A stretch of 64,000 nt of DNA from assembly GCF_041051975.1 (NCBI RefSeq), contig NZ_CP163435.1, forward strand, positions 3,472,001 through 3,536,000, given 5' to 3'. A program made the translations under genes and the position numbers. This document shows positions 44,896-53,213 of the stretch, piece by piece. A model generated the notes under the pieces. The model saw only the letters and a program-made list of their open reading frames with translations, was not told the origin of the DNA and searched no databases. The DNA comes from Streptomyces sp. R21 (GTDB taxonomy: Bacteria > Actinomycetota > Actinomycetes > Streptomycetales > Streptomycetaceae). Positions within the stretch are counted from its first letter, which is position 1. Each line of letters opens with the position of its first letter.

Positions 44896-46308
44896 ATGAG
44901 CAAGCCCGTTGACAGCGCCGTCAGCACCGTCCGCACATACATCCAGGACCACCGCGCCGCCTTCCTCGACGACCTCGCCGAGTGGCTGCGCATCCCCTCG
45001 GTGTCCGCCCAGCCCGACCACGCCGCGGACGTACGGCGCAGCGCCGACTGGCTCGCCGCCAAGCTGCGCGAGACCGGCTTCCCCACCACCGAGGTCTGGT
45101 CGACCGACGGCGCCCCGGCCGTCTTCGCCGAATGGCCCTCCGACGACCCAGGGGCCCCCACAGTCCTCGTCTACGGACACCATGACGTGCAGCCCGCCGC
45201 CCGCGAGGACGGCTGGAACACCGAACCCTTCGAGCCCGAAATCATCGGAAACCGCCTCCACGCGCGCGGGGCGGCCGACGACAAGGGCCAGGTGTTCTTT
45301 CACACACTCGGCGTCCGCGCCCACCTCGCCGCCACCGGACGCACCACCCCGGCCGTCCACCTGAAACTCCTCATCGAAGGCGAGGAGGAATCGGGCTCCC
45401 CGCACTTCCGCACCCTCGTCGAAGCACACGCCCAGCGCCTCGCCGCCGACGCCGTGATCGTCTCCGACACCGGCATGTGGTCCGAGGACACCCCCACGGT
45501 GTGCACCGGAATGCGCGGCCTCGCCGAATGCGAGATCCAGCTCCACGGCCCCGACCAGGACATCCACTCCGGCTCCTTCGGCGGCGCCGTCCCCAACCCG
45601 GCCACCGCCGCCGCCCGCCTCGTCGCCGCCCTGCACGACGAGCACGCGCGCGTGGCAGTCCCCGGCTTCTACGAAGGCATCACCGAACTCACCGACCGCG
45701 AACGCGAACTCTTCGCCGAACTGCCCTTCGACGAAGCCCAGTGGCTGCGCACGGCCAAGTCCTCCGCCACCCACGGAGAAGCCGGACACACCACCCTGGA
45801 GCGCATCTGGGCCCGCCCGACCGCCGAGGTCAACGGCATCGGCGGCGGCTACCAGGGCCCCGGCAGCAAGACGATCATCCCGTCCTCCGCCATGGTCAAA
45901 CTCTCCTTCCGACTGGTCGCCGGACAGGACCCCGACCACATCGAGAAGGCCGTACGCGCCTGGGCCGCCGAACAGCTGCCCCCGGGCATCCGCCACGAGA
46001 TCACCTTCGGCGCGGCCACCCGCCCCTGCCTGACCCCCCTGGACCACCCGGCCCTCCAGTCCGTCGCACGCGCCATGGGCCGCGCCTTCGAACAGCCGGT
46101 CCGCTTCACCCGCGAAGGCGGCTCCGGGCCCGCCGCCGACCTTCAGGAAGTCCTCGGCGCACCCGTGCTCTTCCTCGGCATCTCCGTCCCGTCCGACGGC
46201 TGGCACGCCCCCAACGAAAAGGTCGAACTCGACCTGCTCCTCAAAGGCGTCGAAACCTCCGCCCACCTGTGGACGGACCTGGCCGAGAACTGGCGAGAGG
46301 CACACTGA
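44896..46308 (+). CDS. M20-family zinc dipeptidase
   Basis: 470 residues, cytoplasmic. Metal-binding motifs of the M20/carnosinase group are intact: VYGHHDVQP (His), ARGAADDKGQ (bridging Asp), LIEGEEESGSP (Glu-Glu), IVSDTGMW (Asp), and SDGWHAPNEK (C-terminal His). The lid/dimer domain contains DIHSGSFGGAVPNP. It cleaves dipeptides or related amides; specificity unknown. A GTG at 44890 is in frame but sits against the -10, so ATG is preferred. It replaces the ion-channel gene found at this place in mycobacteria. Confidence 0.92.
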   Translation: MSKPVDSAVSTVRTYIQDHRAAFLDDLAEWLRIPSVSAQPDHAADVRRSADWLAAKLRETGFPTTEVWSTDGAPAVFAEWPSDDPGAPTVLVYGHHDVQPAAREDGWNTEPFEPEIIGNRLHARGAADDKGQVFFHTLGVRAHLAATGRTTPAVHLKLLIEGEEESGSPHFRTLVEAHAQRLAADAVIVSDTGMWSEDTPTVCTGMRGLAECEIQLHGPDQDIHSGSFGGAVPNPATAAARLVAALHDEHARVAVPGFYEGITELTDRERELFAELPFDEAQWLRTAKSSATHGEAGHTTLERIWARPTAEVNGIGGGYQGPGSKTIIPSSAMVKLSFRLVAGQDPDHIEKAVRAWAAEQLPPGIRHEITFGAATRPCLTPLDHPALQSVARAMGRAFEQPVRFTREGGSGPAADLQEVLGAPVLFLGISVPSDGWHAPNEKVELDLLLKGVETSAHLWTDLAENWREAH

Positions 46309-46415
46309 AGAAGGCCTCCCGCGCACGTCCCACCACACGCCCACGCACGTCCGCCGCATGCCCTGCTGAACCGCCCGCCGAAATAACCGTTCCACCGGGG
46401 GAGTTGGAAGCACCC

Positions 46416-47366
46416 GTGACCACCTGGACCGACCACACCGCCGACCGTCCCATCTCGCTCACCGCCCCGAGCGGCATCGACCGGGCCGCCCACCACCGGC
46501 TCGACGAGGCCTGGCTCGCGGCGGCATGGAGCCACCCCACGACCCGCGTCTTCGTGGTCTCCGGCGGCCAGGTCCTCATCGACGAGACGGCCGACGGCAC
46601 CACCGAACTCGTCATGACCCCCTCCTTCGAAGCCCCGCTCACCGAAGCACACCGCTACTTCCTCGGCAGCGACGACGACGGTGTGAGCTACTTCGCACTC
46701 CAGAAGGACGCCCTGCCCGGTCGCATGGACCAGTCCGCGCGCCCCGCAGGCCTGCGCGAAGCAGGCCTCCTCCTGTCCCCGCGCGACGCCGGCCTGATGG
46801 TGCACGCCGTCGCCCTGGAGAACTGGCAGCGCCTGCACCGCTTCTGCTCACGCTGCGGCGAGCGCACCGTCATCGCGGCGGCCGGCCACATCCGCCGCTG
46901 CCCCGCATGCGGCGCCGAGCACTACCCGCGCACCGACCCGGCCGTGATCATGGCCGTGACGGACGACGACGACCGCATCCTCCTCGGCCGCCAGGTCCAC
47001 TGGCCCGAAGGCCGCTTCTCCACCCTCGCCGGCTTCGTCGAACCCGGCGAGTCCATCGAGCAGTCCGTGCGCCGCGAGGTCTTCGAAGAAGCGGGCGTCA
47101 CCGTCGGCGAGGTCGAATACGTCGCCAGCCAGCCCTGGCCCTTCCCCTCCAGCCTGATGCTCGGCTTCATGGCCCGCGCCACCTCCTCCGAGATCAACGT
47201 CGACGGCGAGGAGATCCACGAAGCCCGCTGGTTCTCCCGCGAGGACCTGCGCACCGCCTTCGAATCCGGCGAGGTCCTGCCGCCCTACGGCATCTCGATC
47301 GCCGCCCGCCTCATCGAGCTCTGGTACGGCAAGCCCCTGCCCAGGCCCGGAAGCGCGGCTGCCTGA
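46416..47366 (+). CDS. nudC: NudC: NAD+ diphosphatase / NAD-RNA decapping NUDIX hydrolase
   Basis: 316 residues from GTG 46416. A zinc ribbon (CSRCGER ... CPACGAEHYPRTDP) precedes the NUDIX box GFVEPGESIEQSVRREVFEEAG, followed by the NudC-specific SQPWPFPSSLMLGF. The enzyme hydrolyses NAD(H) to NMN and AMP and removes NAD caps from RNA; mycobacterial NudC also degrades isoniazid-NAD adducts. A TTG at 46404 is a less likely start. A strong terminator follows. Confidence 0.95.
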   Translation: MTTWTDHTADRPISLTAPSGIDRAAHHRLDEAWLAAAWSHPTTRVFVVSGGQVLIDETADGTTELVMTPSFEAPLTEAHRYFLGSDDDGVSYFALQKDALPGRMDQSARPAGLREAGLLLSPRDAGLMVHAVALENWQRLHRFCSRCGERTVIAAAGHIRRCPACGAEHYPRTDPAVIMAVTDDDDRILLGRQVHWPEGRFSTLAGFVEPGESIEQSVRREVFEEAGVTVGEVEYVASQPWPFPSSLMLGFMARATSSEINVDGEEIHEARWFSREDLRTAFESGEVLPPYGISIAARLIELWYGKPLPRPGSAAA

Positions 47367-47381
47367 CCCGCACAGCGCATA

Positions 47382-47424
47382 CGAAAGGGGCTGTCCTCGA
47401 GTCGGTTCGAGAACAGCCCCTTCG
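47382..47424. terminator. Bidirectional terminator between nudC and mrx1
   Basis: CGAAAGGGGCTGTCCTCGA (47382-47400) pairs with TCGAGAACAGCCCCTTCG (47407-47424), with one internal mismatch and a short loop. It serves both convergent genes. Confidence 0.88.
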
Positions 47425-47464
47425 CCTGCGGCCGCCGCCGGAGCGCGCGCCGAAGACGTAGCGC

Positions 47465-47707
47465 TCAGACGCTGATCTTCTGCTTGACCTGCGCCAGCGA
47501 CGGATTCGTGAGCGTCGAACCGTCCGGGAAGAGCACGGTGGGAACCGTCTGGTTCCCACCATTCGCCTTCTCCACGAACGCCGCGGACGCCGGGTCCTGC
47601 TCGATGTTGATCTCGTCGTACGTGATGCCCTCGCGGTCCATCTGGCTCTTCAGCCGACGGCAGTAGCCGCACCACGTGGTGCTGTACATCGTCACAGTGC
47701 CCGGCAT
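47465..47707 (-). CDS. mrx1: Mycoredoxin-type glutaredoxin
   Basis: 80 residues from ATG 47707 (AAAGGAG upstream). Thioredoxin-fold glutaredoxin with active site TWCGYC near the N-terminus (residues ~10-15), cis-Pro segment QTVPTVLF and C-terminal GSTLTNPS. The CGYC motif is that of mycoredoxin-1, which reduces protein-mycothiol mixed disulfides using mycothiol. The SigR-type promoter 50 nt upstream fits this role. Syntelog of Rv3198A beside uvrD2. Confidence 0.92.
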   Translation of the reverse strand: MPGTVTMYSTTWCGYCRRLKSQMDREGITYDEINIEQDPASAAFVEKANGGNQTVPTVLFPDGSTLTNPSLAQVKQKISV

Positions 47708-47754
47708 GTCTCTGGCGCTCCTTTGCTGCTGGGGTGCGTACTCGCAGTCAGGGG

Positions 47755-47780
47755 AACGTACGGGACGCGGCTGCCATTCC
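47755..47780 (-). promoter_or_regulatory. SigR-type promoter GGAAT-N18-GTT for mrx1
   Basis: On the minus strand GGAAT (47780-47776), exactly 18 nt, then GTT (47757-47755). Matches the SigR consensus; predicted start near 47748 leaves a ~40-nt leader before the ATG. Confidence 0.8.
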
Positions 47781-47844
47781 CGCAGGGGGTATCGCACGGC
47801 CCACTGTGGCGCCTGCCTCATTAGTACGACTACAGGCGCCTCCC

Positions 47845-47853
47845 TGTGGACAA
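47845..47853 (-). promoter_or_regulatory. DnaA box TTGTCCACA between mrx1 and uvrD2
   Basis: The minus strand reads TTGTCCACA exactly, 40 nt upstream of the uvrD2 start. Confidence 0.6.
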
Positions 47854-47892
47854 CCGGCTCACCCGCCTCCGACGACCTGGCAGCATGGCGGG

Positions 47893-50088
47893 GTGACATC
47901 AGCAACGCACTCCACCCTCTTCCCGCAGGTTCCGGACTCGGCCGACGCGGTGCTCGACGGGCTCGACCCCGAGCAGCGCGAAGTCGCCACCGCCCTGCAC
48001 GGACCGGTGTGCGTCCTGGCAGGCGCCGGCACGGGCAAGACCCGAGCCATCACCCACCGCATCGCCTACGGAGTGCGCGCCGGAATACTGCAGCCCTCCA
48101 GCGTGCTGGCCGTCACCTTCACCAACCGCGCCGCCGGCGAAATGCGCGGCCGCCTCCGCCAACTCGGCGCCGCCGGCGTCCAGGCCCGCACCTTCCACTC
48201 CGCCGCACTGCGCCAGCTCCAGTACTTCTGGCCGAAAGCAGTCGGCGGAAGCATGCCCCGGCTCGTCGACCGCAAGATCCAACTCGTCGCCGACGCCGCG
48301 GCAGCCTGCCGCATCCGCCTCGACCGCGGCGAGCTGCGCGACGTCACCGCCGAGATCGAATGGTCCAAGGTCACCCAGACCATCCCCGCCGACTACGCGG
48401 CCGCCGCCGCCAAAGCCGGCCGCGAAACCCCCCGCAACCCCGCCGAGATCGCCCAGCTCTACGGAACGTACGAAGACCTCAAGCGCGACCGAGCCGTCAT
48501 CGACTTCGAGGACGTCCTGCTGCTCACCGTCGCCGTCCTCCAGGACCGCCACGACATCGCCGAACAGGTCCGCTCGCAGTACCAGCACTTCGTGGTCGAC
48601 GAGTACCAGGACGTCAGCCCCCTCCAGCAACGCCTCCTCGACCTGTGGCTCGGCGAACGCGACAGCCTCTGCGTCGTCGGCGACGCCAGCCAGACGATCT
48701 ACTCGTTCACCGGTGCAACCCCCGACCACCTTCTCGACTTCCGCACCCGCCACCCGGCGGCCACCGTCGTCAAACTCGTCCGGGACTACCGCTCCACCCC
48801 TCAGGTCGTCCACCTCGCCAACGGCCTGCTGGCCCAGGCCCGCGGACGCGCCGCCGACCACCGCCTCGAACTGATCTCCCAACGCGCAGCGGGCCCCGAG
48901 CCCGGCTACACCGAGTTCACCGACGAACCCGCCGAAGCCGAAGGCGCCGCCCGTCGCATTCGCGATCTCATCGCCTCCGGAGTCCCCGCCGGCGAGATCG
49001 CCATCCTCTTCCGCACGAACTCCCAGTCGGAGATCTACGAACAAGCCCTCGCAGACGTCGGCGTGCCCTACCAGCTGCGCGGCGCCGAGCGCTTCTTCGA
49101 CCGCCCCGAGGTACGCAAGGCGGGCGTCGCCCTGCGCGGTGCCGCCCGCTTCGGAAACAACGACTCCCTCCTCGACGAGGCGGTCGACCTGCCCTCACAG
49201 GTCCGCGCCGTCCTGTCGGGCGAAGGCTGGACCACCGAACCTCCCGCCGGCTCCGGCGCCGTCAGAGAACGCTGGGAATCACTGGCCGCCCTGGTGCACC
49301 TGGCACAGGACTTCGCCACGGCCAAAGCCGGCGCCACCCTGAGCGACCTCGTGGCGGAACTGGACGAGCGCGCCAGCGCCCAGCACGCCCCGACCGTCCA
49401 GGGCGTCACCCTCGCCTCCCTCCACTCCGCCAAGGGCCTGGAGTGGGACGCAGTGTTCCTCGTCGGCGTCGCCGAAGGCATGATGCCGATCACCTACGCG
49501 AAAACCGACGAACAGGTGGAGGAAGAACGCCGCCTCCTCTACGTCGGCGTCACCCGGGCCAGAGAACGCCTCTACGTCTCCTGGTCCCTCTCCCGCTCAC
49601 CCGGCGGCCGCCCCAATCGCCGTCCCAGCCGGTTCCTCGACGGCCTGCGCCCGGGATCCGTCACCACCGCCGGCCGCGGCAGCACAGGCGGCGCGGGCGG
49701 CATCGAGCGCGGCACCGGGAGCAGAGGCGGAACCGCCGTGCGACGCACCAGCCGGACCCCGGCCCGCTGCCGCGTCTGCGGCCACACGCTGAACGGGGCC
49801 GCCGAGATGAAGCTGATGCGCTGCGACGACTGCCCCTCAGACATGGACGAGGGCCTCTACGAGCGGCTGCGCGAGTGGCGAGCGGTACAGGCGCAGCGCA
49901 GCGGACAGCCCGCGTTCTGCGTCTTCACCGACAAGACCCTGATGGCGATCGCCGAGACCGTGCCCGACGACGAGGGCGAGCTGGCGCGGATCCCAGGCGT
50001 CGGCGTACGCAAGCTCAACCGCTTCGGAGCCGACGTACTGGCCATCTGTGCAGGTCAAGAGCTTGAGGGAGACGAGGAAGATGACTGA
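47893..50088 (+). CDS. uvrD2: UvrD2: SF1 helicase with zinc motif and HRDC domain
   Basis: 731 residues from GTG 47893. SF1 motifs: LAGAGTGKTRA (43-50), VTFTNRAAGEM, VDEYQDVSPLQ, GDASQTIYSFTGA, LHSAKGLEWD, LLYVGVTRARERLYV. After a Gly/Arg-rich linker come CRVCGHTL and CDDCP (two CxxC pairs) and a C-terminal HRDC domain (LREWRAV ... DKTLMAIAETVP ... IPGVGVRKLNRFG). This architecture is UvrD2, the actinobacterial ATP-dependent 3'-5' helicase. No Shine-Dalgarno; CAGCAT 6 nt upstream may be a weak -10. Confidence 0.95.
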   Translation: MTSATHSTLFPQVPDSADAVLDGLDPEQREVATALHGPVCVLAGAGTGKTRAITHRIAYGVRAGILQPSSVLAVTFTNRAAGEMRGRLRQLGAAGVQARTFHSAALRQLQYFWPKAVGGSMPRLVDRKIQLVADAAAACRIRLDRGELRDVTAEIEWSKVTQTIPADYAAAAAKAGRETPRNPAEIAQLYGTYEDLKRDRAVIDFEDVLLLTVAVLQDRHDIAEQVRSQYQHFVVDEYQDVSPLQQRLLDLWLGERDSLCVVGDASQTIYSFTGATPDHLLDFRTRHPAATVVKLVRDYRSTPQVVHLANGLLAQARGRAADHRLELISQRAAGPEPGYTEFTDEPAEAEGAARRIRDLIASGVPAGEIAILFRTNSQSEIYEQALADVGVPYQLRGAERFFDRPEVRKAGVALRGAARFGNNDSLLDEAVDLPSQVRAVLSGEGWTTEPPAGSGAVRERWESLAALVHLAQDFATAKAGATLSDLVAELDERASAQHAPTVQGVTLASLHSAKGLEWDAVFLVGVAEGMMPITYAKTDEQVEEERRLLYVGVTRARERLYVSWSLSRSPGGRPNRRPSRFLDGLRPGSVTTAGRGSTGGAGGIERGTGSRGGTAVRRTSRTPARCRVCGHTLNGAAEMKLMRCDDCPSDMDEGLYERLREWRAVQAQRSGQPAFCVFTDKTLMAIAETVPDDEGELARIPGVGVRKLNRFGADVLAICAGQELEGDEEDD

Positions 50089-50101
50089 TACAAACTCGTC
50101 G

Positions 50102-50141
50102 AAAAAATAGTTTGCGCATGCCCCAGCAATCCCCATAGGTT
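50102..50141 (+). promoter_or_regulatory. Putative wblC promoter: A/T stretch, TTGCGC-N18-TAGGTT
   Basis: AAAAAAT (50102-50108) lies just upstream of TTGCGC (50112-50117), then 18 nt, then TAGGTT (50136-50141). WhiB7/WblC activates promoters that carry an A/T run immediately upstream of the -35, so this fits autoregulation. The predicted start near 50148 gives a ~600-nt leader. A second AT-rich -10-like site (TAATAT, about 50197) might serve as well. Confidence 0.6.
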
Positions 50142-50251
50142 CTTAACACGCGAACGGAGGCCTTCTCGAAGGCCCCGGTTCCGTGCTGTACTTAATATTC
50201 GTCGGACTGGCTCACCCCAGTCCCCCAAGACGCCGAGAGGAGGCGATTCCA

Positions 50252-50575
50252 GTGATCAGCATCAACCGCAGCTTCATCAGCACTGTCAAAATGACCGATT
50301 GCTCGGTCGTCTCCACGTGCATGCTCGGCGTCTCGAACCTGGGCACCGGTCTGTCCGGCATTCCTGCCGTCCGGCCGGCGTCCTCCCTGTCTCTCGCGGG
50401 TCTTCCCATCCGTGAGCGCAATGAGCGACCGACCCAGGCACTGGAAGCAGCAGTAGTGGCAGAAGCGCAGGCCTATGCCTTTGCCGCAACCGGTGCCGGA
50501 TCCCAGAAGCAGACGAAGCAGCACCACACGATGTGGGCCTTCCGTGGGCCTGAACCCTGGAGTGATCCAGCCTGA
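50252..50575 (+). CDS. Upstream ORF in the wblC leader (107 aa)
   Basis: GTG 50252 with a near-ideal AGAGGAGG 8 nt before it; protein begins MISINRSFISTVKMTDC and ends WAFRGPEPWSDPA. No known domain, no membrane segment. It lies in the leader of wblC, and its stop codon is inside the hairpin CCTGATC-TTC-GATCAGG (50571-50587), 12 nt before a strong intrinsic terminator. wblC/whiB7 is known to be controlled by an upstream ORF whose slowed translation under ribosome-targeting antibiotics prevents termination. This ORF is the natural candidate, though its length (107 codons) is long for a pure attenuator, so a functional product is possible. Confidence 0.75.
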   Translation: MISINRSFISTVKMTDCSVVSTCMLGVSNLGTGLSGIPAVRPASSLSLAGLPIRERNERPTQALEAAVVAEAQAYAFAATGAGSQKQTKQHHTMWAFRGPEPWSDPA

Positions 50576-50598
50576 TCTTCGATCAGGCCGGCGCCTTC

Positions 50599-50642
50599 AG
50601 GGCCGCGGAACCCCACCCGGGATCCGCGGCCCTTCTGTTTGT
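50599..50642 (+). terminator. Intrinsic terminator/attenuator upstream of wblC
   Basis: AGGGCCGCGGA (50599-50609) pairs perfectly with TCCGCGGCCCT (50623-50633), followed by TCTGTTTGT. It stands 118 nt before the wblC start. Confidence 0.85.
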
Positions 50643-50750
50643 CCCCGACCGGGGACGGCGGAGCGAAGGGGCCTCGGGACAAGAAAAGAACCCGGTACCA
50701 GCCGCCAACCGGCCAACCCGGCCGGCACGACCAGACGAGGAAAACCAACC

Positions 50751-51119
50751 GTGCAACTCGAAGCGCACGCCCCGTCCGTACCGCCTTCCGAAACGATCCC
50801 CCCGCCCGGCCTCACGGAGGACTCCACCTTGATCCCGCTCACTGCGCTCACCGCGCTCGACGACGCCATCGAGAACCTCGGCGTACCCGTCCCCTGCCGC
50901 TCGTACGACCCGGAGGTCTTCTTCGCCGAGTCCCCGGCCGACGTCGAGTACGCCAAGTCCCTCTGCCGCACCTGCCCGCTGATGGAGGCCTGCCTCGCCG
51001 GCGCCAAGGAGCGGCGTGAGCCCTGGGGCGTCTGGGGTGGCGAGCTCTTCGTCCAGGGTGTCGTCGTCGCCCGGAAGCGGCCGCGTGGCCGCCCGCGCAA
51101 GAACCCGGTCATGGCATGA
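50751..51119 (+). CDS. wblC: WblC/WhiB7: redox-sensitive antibiotic-resistance regulator
   Basis: 122 residues, GTG start with GAGGAAAA upstream. Four Fe-S ligating cysteines (Cys49, Cys72, Cys75, Cys81; LCRTCPLMEAC), the GVWGG turn (93-97) and a C-terminal AT-hook RGRPRK (112-117), the feature that separates WhiB7/WblC from other Wbl proteins. It binds the principal sigma factor through its cluster and switches on intrinsic resistance genes after ribosome-targeting antibiotics. It follows uvrD2 as in mycobacteria (Rv3197A). Confidence 0.96.
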   Translation: MQLEAHAPSVPPSETIPPPGLTEDSTLIPLTALTALDDAIENLGVPVPCRSYDPEVFFAESPADVEYAKSLCRTCPLMEACLAGAKERREPWGVWGGELFVQGVVVARKRPRGRPRKNPVMA

Positions 51120-51442
51120 ACACCCGAGGAACGATCGACCGCCCCCTGACGCACGACCCCAAGAAGCAGGCCCCGATGAAGCCGTCCACGAGCGAGCCCG
51201 CAGGCTCCGCGATCCCAGACTTCACCACCACCACCGACGCGAACGACTCGCGTCAGAACAGGACCCGAGAGATGCAACTCATCCCAGAAGCCCTGGCTCG
51301 TGCGCATATGCACGACCGGCTGCACGAGGCCGAGAGCGAACGCCGGGCGCTGCGCCTGGCGACTGCCCGCCGGATGCAGCGTCGTGCCGAGCGCGCCTCG
51401 ATGCGCGCCCGACGCGCGCTGGCCATGGCCGTCATGCAGTAA
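51116..51442 (+). CDS. Small basic helical protein coupled to wblC
   Basis: 108 residues; ATG overlaps the wblC stop (ATGA). The first ~50 residues look disordered. The C-terminal half (residues 53-108) is one long Arg/Ala-rich helix: MQLIPEALARAHMHDRLHEAE then RRMQRRAERASMRARRALA. It could bind nucleic acid or interact with another helix. An internal ATG at 51272 (MQLIPEA) is a possible alternative start. I do not recognise a family, but I believe this segment is conserved after Wbl genes in streptomycetes. A terminator follows. Confidence 0.65.
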   Translation: MNTRGTIDRPLTHDPKKQAPMKPSTSEPAGSAIPDFTTTTDANDSRQNRTREMQLIPEALARAHMHDRLHEAESERRALRLATARRMQRRAERASMRARRALAMAVMQ

Positions 51443-51471
51443 CCGACGACAGTCGCAGGCAGTAACCCCTC

Positions 51472-51503
51472 GCGGGGGCAGGTCCGAACGGACCTGCCCC
51501 CGC
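51472..51503 (+). terminator. Strong hairpin ending the wblC operon
   Basis: GCGGGGGCAGGTCCG (51472-51486) pairs perfectly with 51489-51503 across AA. Confidence 0.88.
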
Positions 51504-51539
51504 GGTGCGTTGTGCCCGCACAACCACAGACCTCGGCGA

Positions 51540-51545
51540 TATCGT
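51540..51545 (+). promoter_or_regulatory. -10 element (TATCGT) for leaderless GTG start at 51552
   Basis: TATCGT ends 6 nt before GTG 51552; no Shine-Dalgarno is present. Confidence 0.55.
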
Positions 51546-51551
51546 CACCAG

Positions 51552-51779
51552 GTGACGAGTCTTCCCGGGGACAGTGACAGCACCGGCTCTCTGCCGCGGC
51601 CCGACGCGGCCGAGGAGGCCCAGCCTCTCGTGTGCGCCAGCTGCGGGACCCAGGCCGACGGCCCCCGGCCGACCTGGACCTGCTCCATGGAGAACGGCAC
51701 CCGCCACTACCTCTGCGACAGCTGCGCACGCGCCAACCTCAGGGCGATCGAGGGGCGGCTGGATTCGGCTTGGTGGTAG
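51552..51779 (+). CDS. Small zinc-ribbon protein
   Basis: 75 residues. Two CxxC knuckles (LVCASCGTQ and YLCDSCARAN) separated by about 25 residues indicate a zinc ribbon; TWTCSMENGTRHYLC lies between. A leaderless promoter precedes the GTG. Function unknown. It is convergent with the ABC1 kinase gene. Confidence 0.72.
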   Translation: MTSLPGDSDSTGSLPRPDAAEEAQPLVCASCGTQADGPRPTWTCSMENGTRHYLCDSCARANLRAIEGRLDSAWW

Positions 51780-51866
51780 GGAGGCTTCCTCTGGCGAGAG
51801 CACCTGGTGGGGGCCTCCCCCCCGCCCCCTCCCTCCCTCAAGTCCACGTCAGCAGACAGCCCGACC

Positions 51867-53213
51867 TCACGCCTCCACAGCCGGTTCCTCCTCGGGCAGG
51901 AATCCCGGCAGCCACTCCTCCAGTTCGTCGCGCAGGCGGACTGTCGCGCCGAGTTGGCACAGGACGCCGATGGTGCTCAAGGTCACACGGTGTATCAGGA
52001 GATACGCCGGGGGCAGGTTGAGCTGCTTGCCCAGTTGGTGGGCGGGGGAGCGGGGGTCGGCGATTCGGGCGGCCTGGCTGCGCATCCAGCCGCGGGTGAA
52101 GGTGAACTCGTCGGCCAGGGCCGGTTCGATGATCGGTAGGAGGTAGTCCAGGACCGAGTCGGGGTCGAGCTCTATGGACTCCTTGACGAAGCCCTCCTCG
52201 CAGAGCAGTTCGTAGACCGCCTCGGCCTCGCCCTCAAGGGTCATCCGCAGGGAGTCGCCGATCGGGGTGGGCAGACCGCCCGGAAGGCGGTCGACCGTGC
52301 CGAAGTCGAGGACGCCCAGCCGCCAGCCGCCCTTCTCGTCGGGCAGCAACCGGAAGTTGCCCGGGTGCGGGTCGGCATGCAGGAGGCCGGTGCGCGCGGG
52401 GCCGGAGAAGAGGAACCGGGCGAGCAGCTGGCCCGCGCGGTCACGCTGTTCCTGGCTGCCGTCGGCGATCACCTCCGACAGAGGTATCCCGTCGATCCAC
52501 TCGGTGACCAGGACCTGGTCGCACTGGTGGACCACCATCGGCACCAGTACGTCCGGGTCGCCTTCGAACTCCTCCGCGTGTGCCGCCTGGGCCTGTGCCT
52601 CCAGTGCGTAGTCGAGTTCCTCGGACACCCGGTCGCGCAGTTCCGCGATGAGGGGCTTGATGTCCATTCCCGGGATCAGGGGGCCGAGGAGCCTGGCGAA
52701 CCGGCTGAGCTGGTTCAGGTCGGACAGCAGGGCCTCACCCGCGCCCGGGTACTGCACCTTGACAGCGACGTCGCGGCCGTCGTGCCACACCGCGCGATGC
52801 ACCTGACCGATCGAGGCCGCCGCGGACGGATTGTTCTGGAATTCCAGGAACAGCTCGGGCCAGTCCTCTCCGAGCCGCTGCTCCAGCACGGAGTGGACGG
52901 TGCGTGTCGGCATCGGAGGAGCTGCCTCCTGGAGCTTCGTCAGGGCAGCCCGATACGGTCCCGCGACCTCCTCGGGCAGCGCCGACTCGAAGACGGACAG
53001 TGCCTGTCCGAACTTCATCGCGCCGCCCTTGAGCTCGCCGAGCACCTTGAAGAGCTGCTCCGCCGTGCGCTGCTGGAGTTCGCGGCCCACGATCTCCGCG
53101 GACTTCCCGCCGATTCTCTTGCCGAGTCCCCAGGTCGCCCGCCCTGCGAAGCCGAGCGGTAGAGCGGCGAGTTTGGCGGTCCGGGTGACCGCCTTCCGGG
53201 GAAGATCAGACAT
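51867..53213 (-). CDS. ABC1/UbiB-family atypical kinase
   Basis: 448 residues from ATG 53213 (TTGGAGGGCGC upstream). Family motifs: GGAMKFGQALSVFE (the KxGQ segment), AAASIGQVHRAVW, VAVKVQYPGAGE (Lys), VTEWIDG, LLHADPHPGNFRL (catalytic loop) and GVLDFGTVDRLP. These ancient kinases act in quinone and lipid pathways; the actinobacterial member (Rv3197 position, next to whiB7) has been linked to macrolide resistance in mycobacteria. No transmembrane helix is obvious. It overlaps the ThiF-like gene by 8 nt, so the pair is co-translated. Confidence 0.92.
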   Translation of the reverse strand: MSDLPRKAVTRTAKLAALPLGFAGRATWGLGKRIGGKSAEIVGRELQQRTAEQLFKVLGELKGGAMKFGQALSVFESALPEEVAGPYRAALTKLQEAAPPMPTRTVHSVLEQRLGEDWPELFLEFQNNPSAAASIGQVHRAVWHDGRDVAVKVQYPGAGEALLSDLNQLSRFARLLGPLIPGMDIKPLIAELRDRVSEELDYALEAQAQAAHAEEFEGDPDVLVPMVVHQCDQVLVTEWIDGIPLSEVIADGSQEQRDRAGQLLARFLFSGPARTGLLHADPHPGNFRLLPDEKGGWRLGVLDFGTVDRLPGGLPTPIGDSLRMTLEGEAEAVYELLCEEGFVKESIELDPDSVLDYLLPIIEPALADEFTFTRGWMRSQAARIADPRSPAHQLGKQLNLPPAYLLIHRVTLSTIGVLCQLGATVRLRDELEEWLPGFLPEEEPAVEA

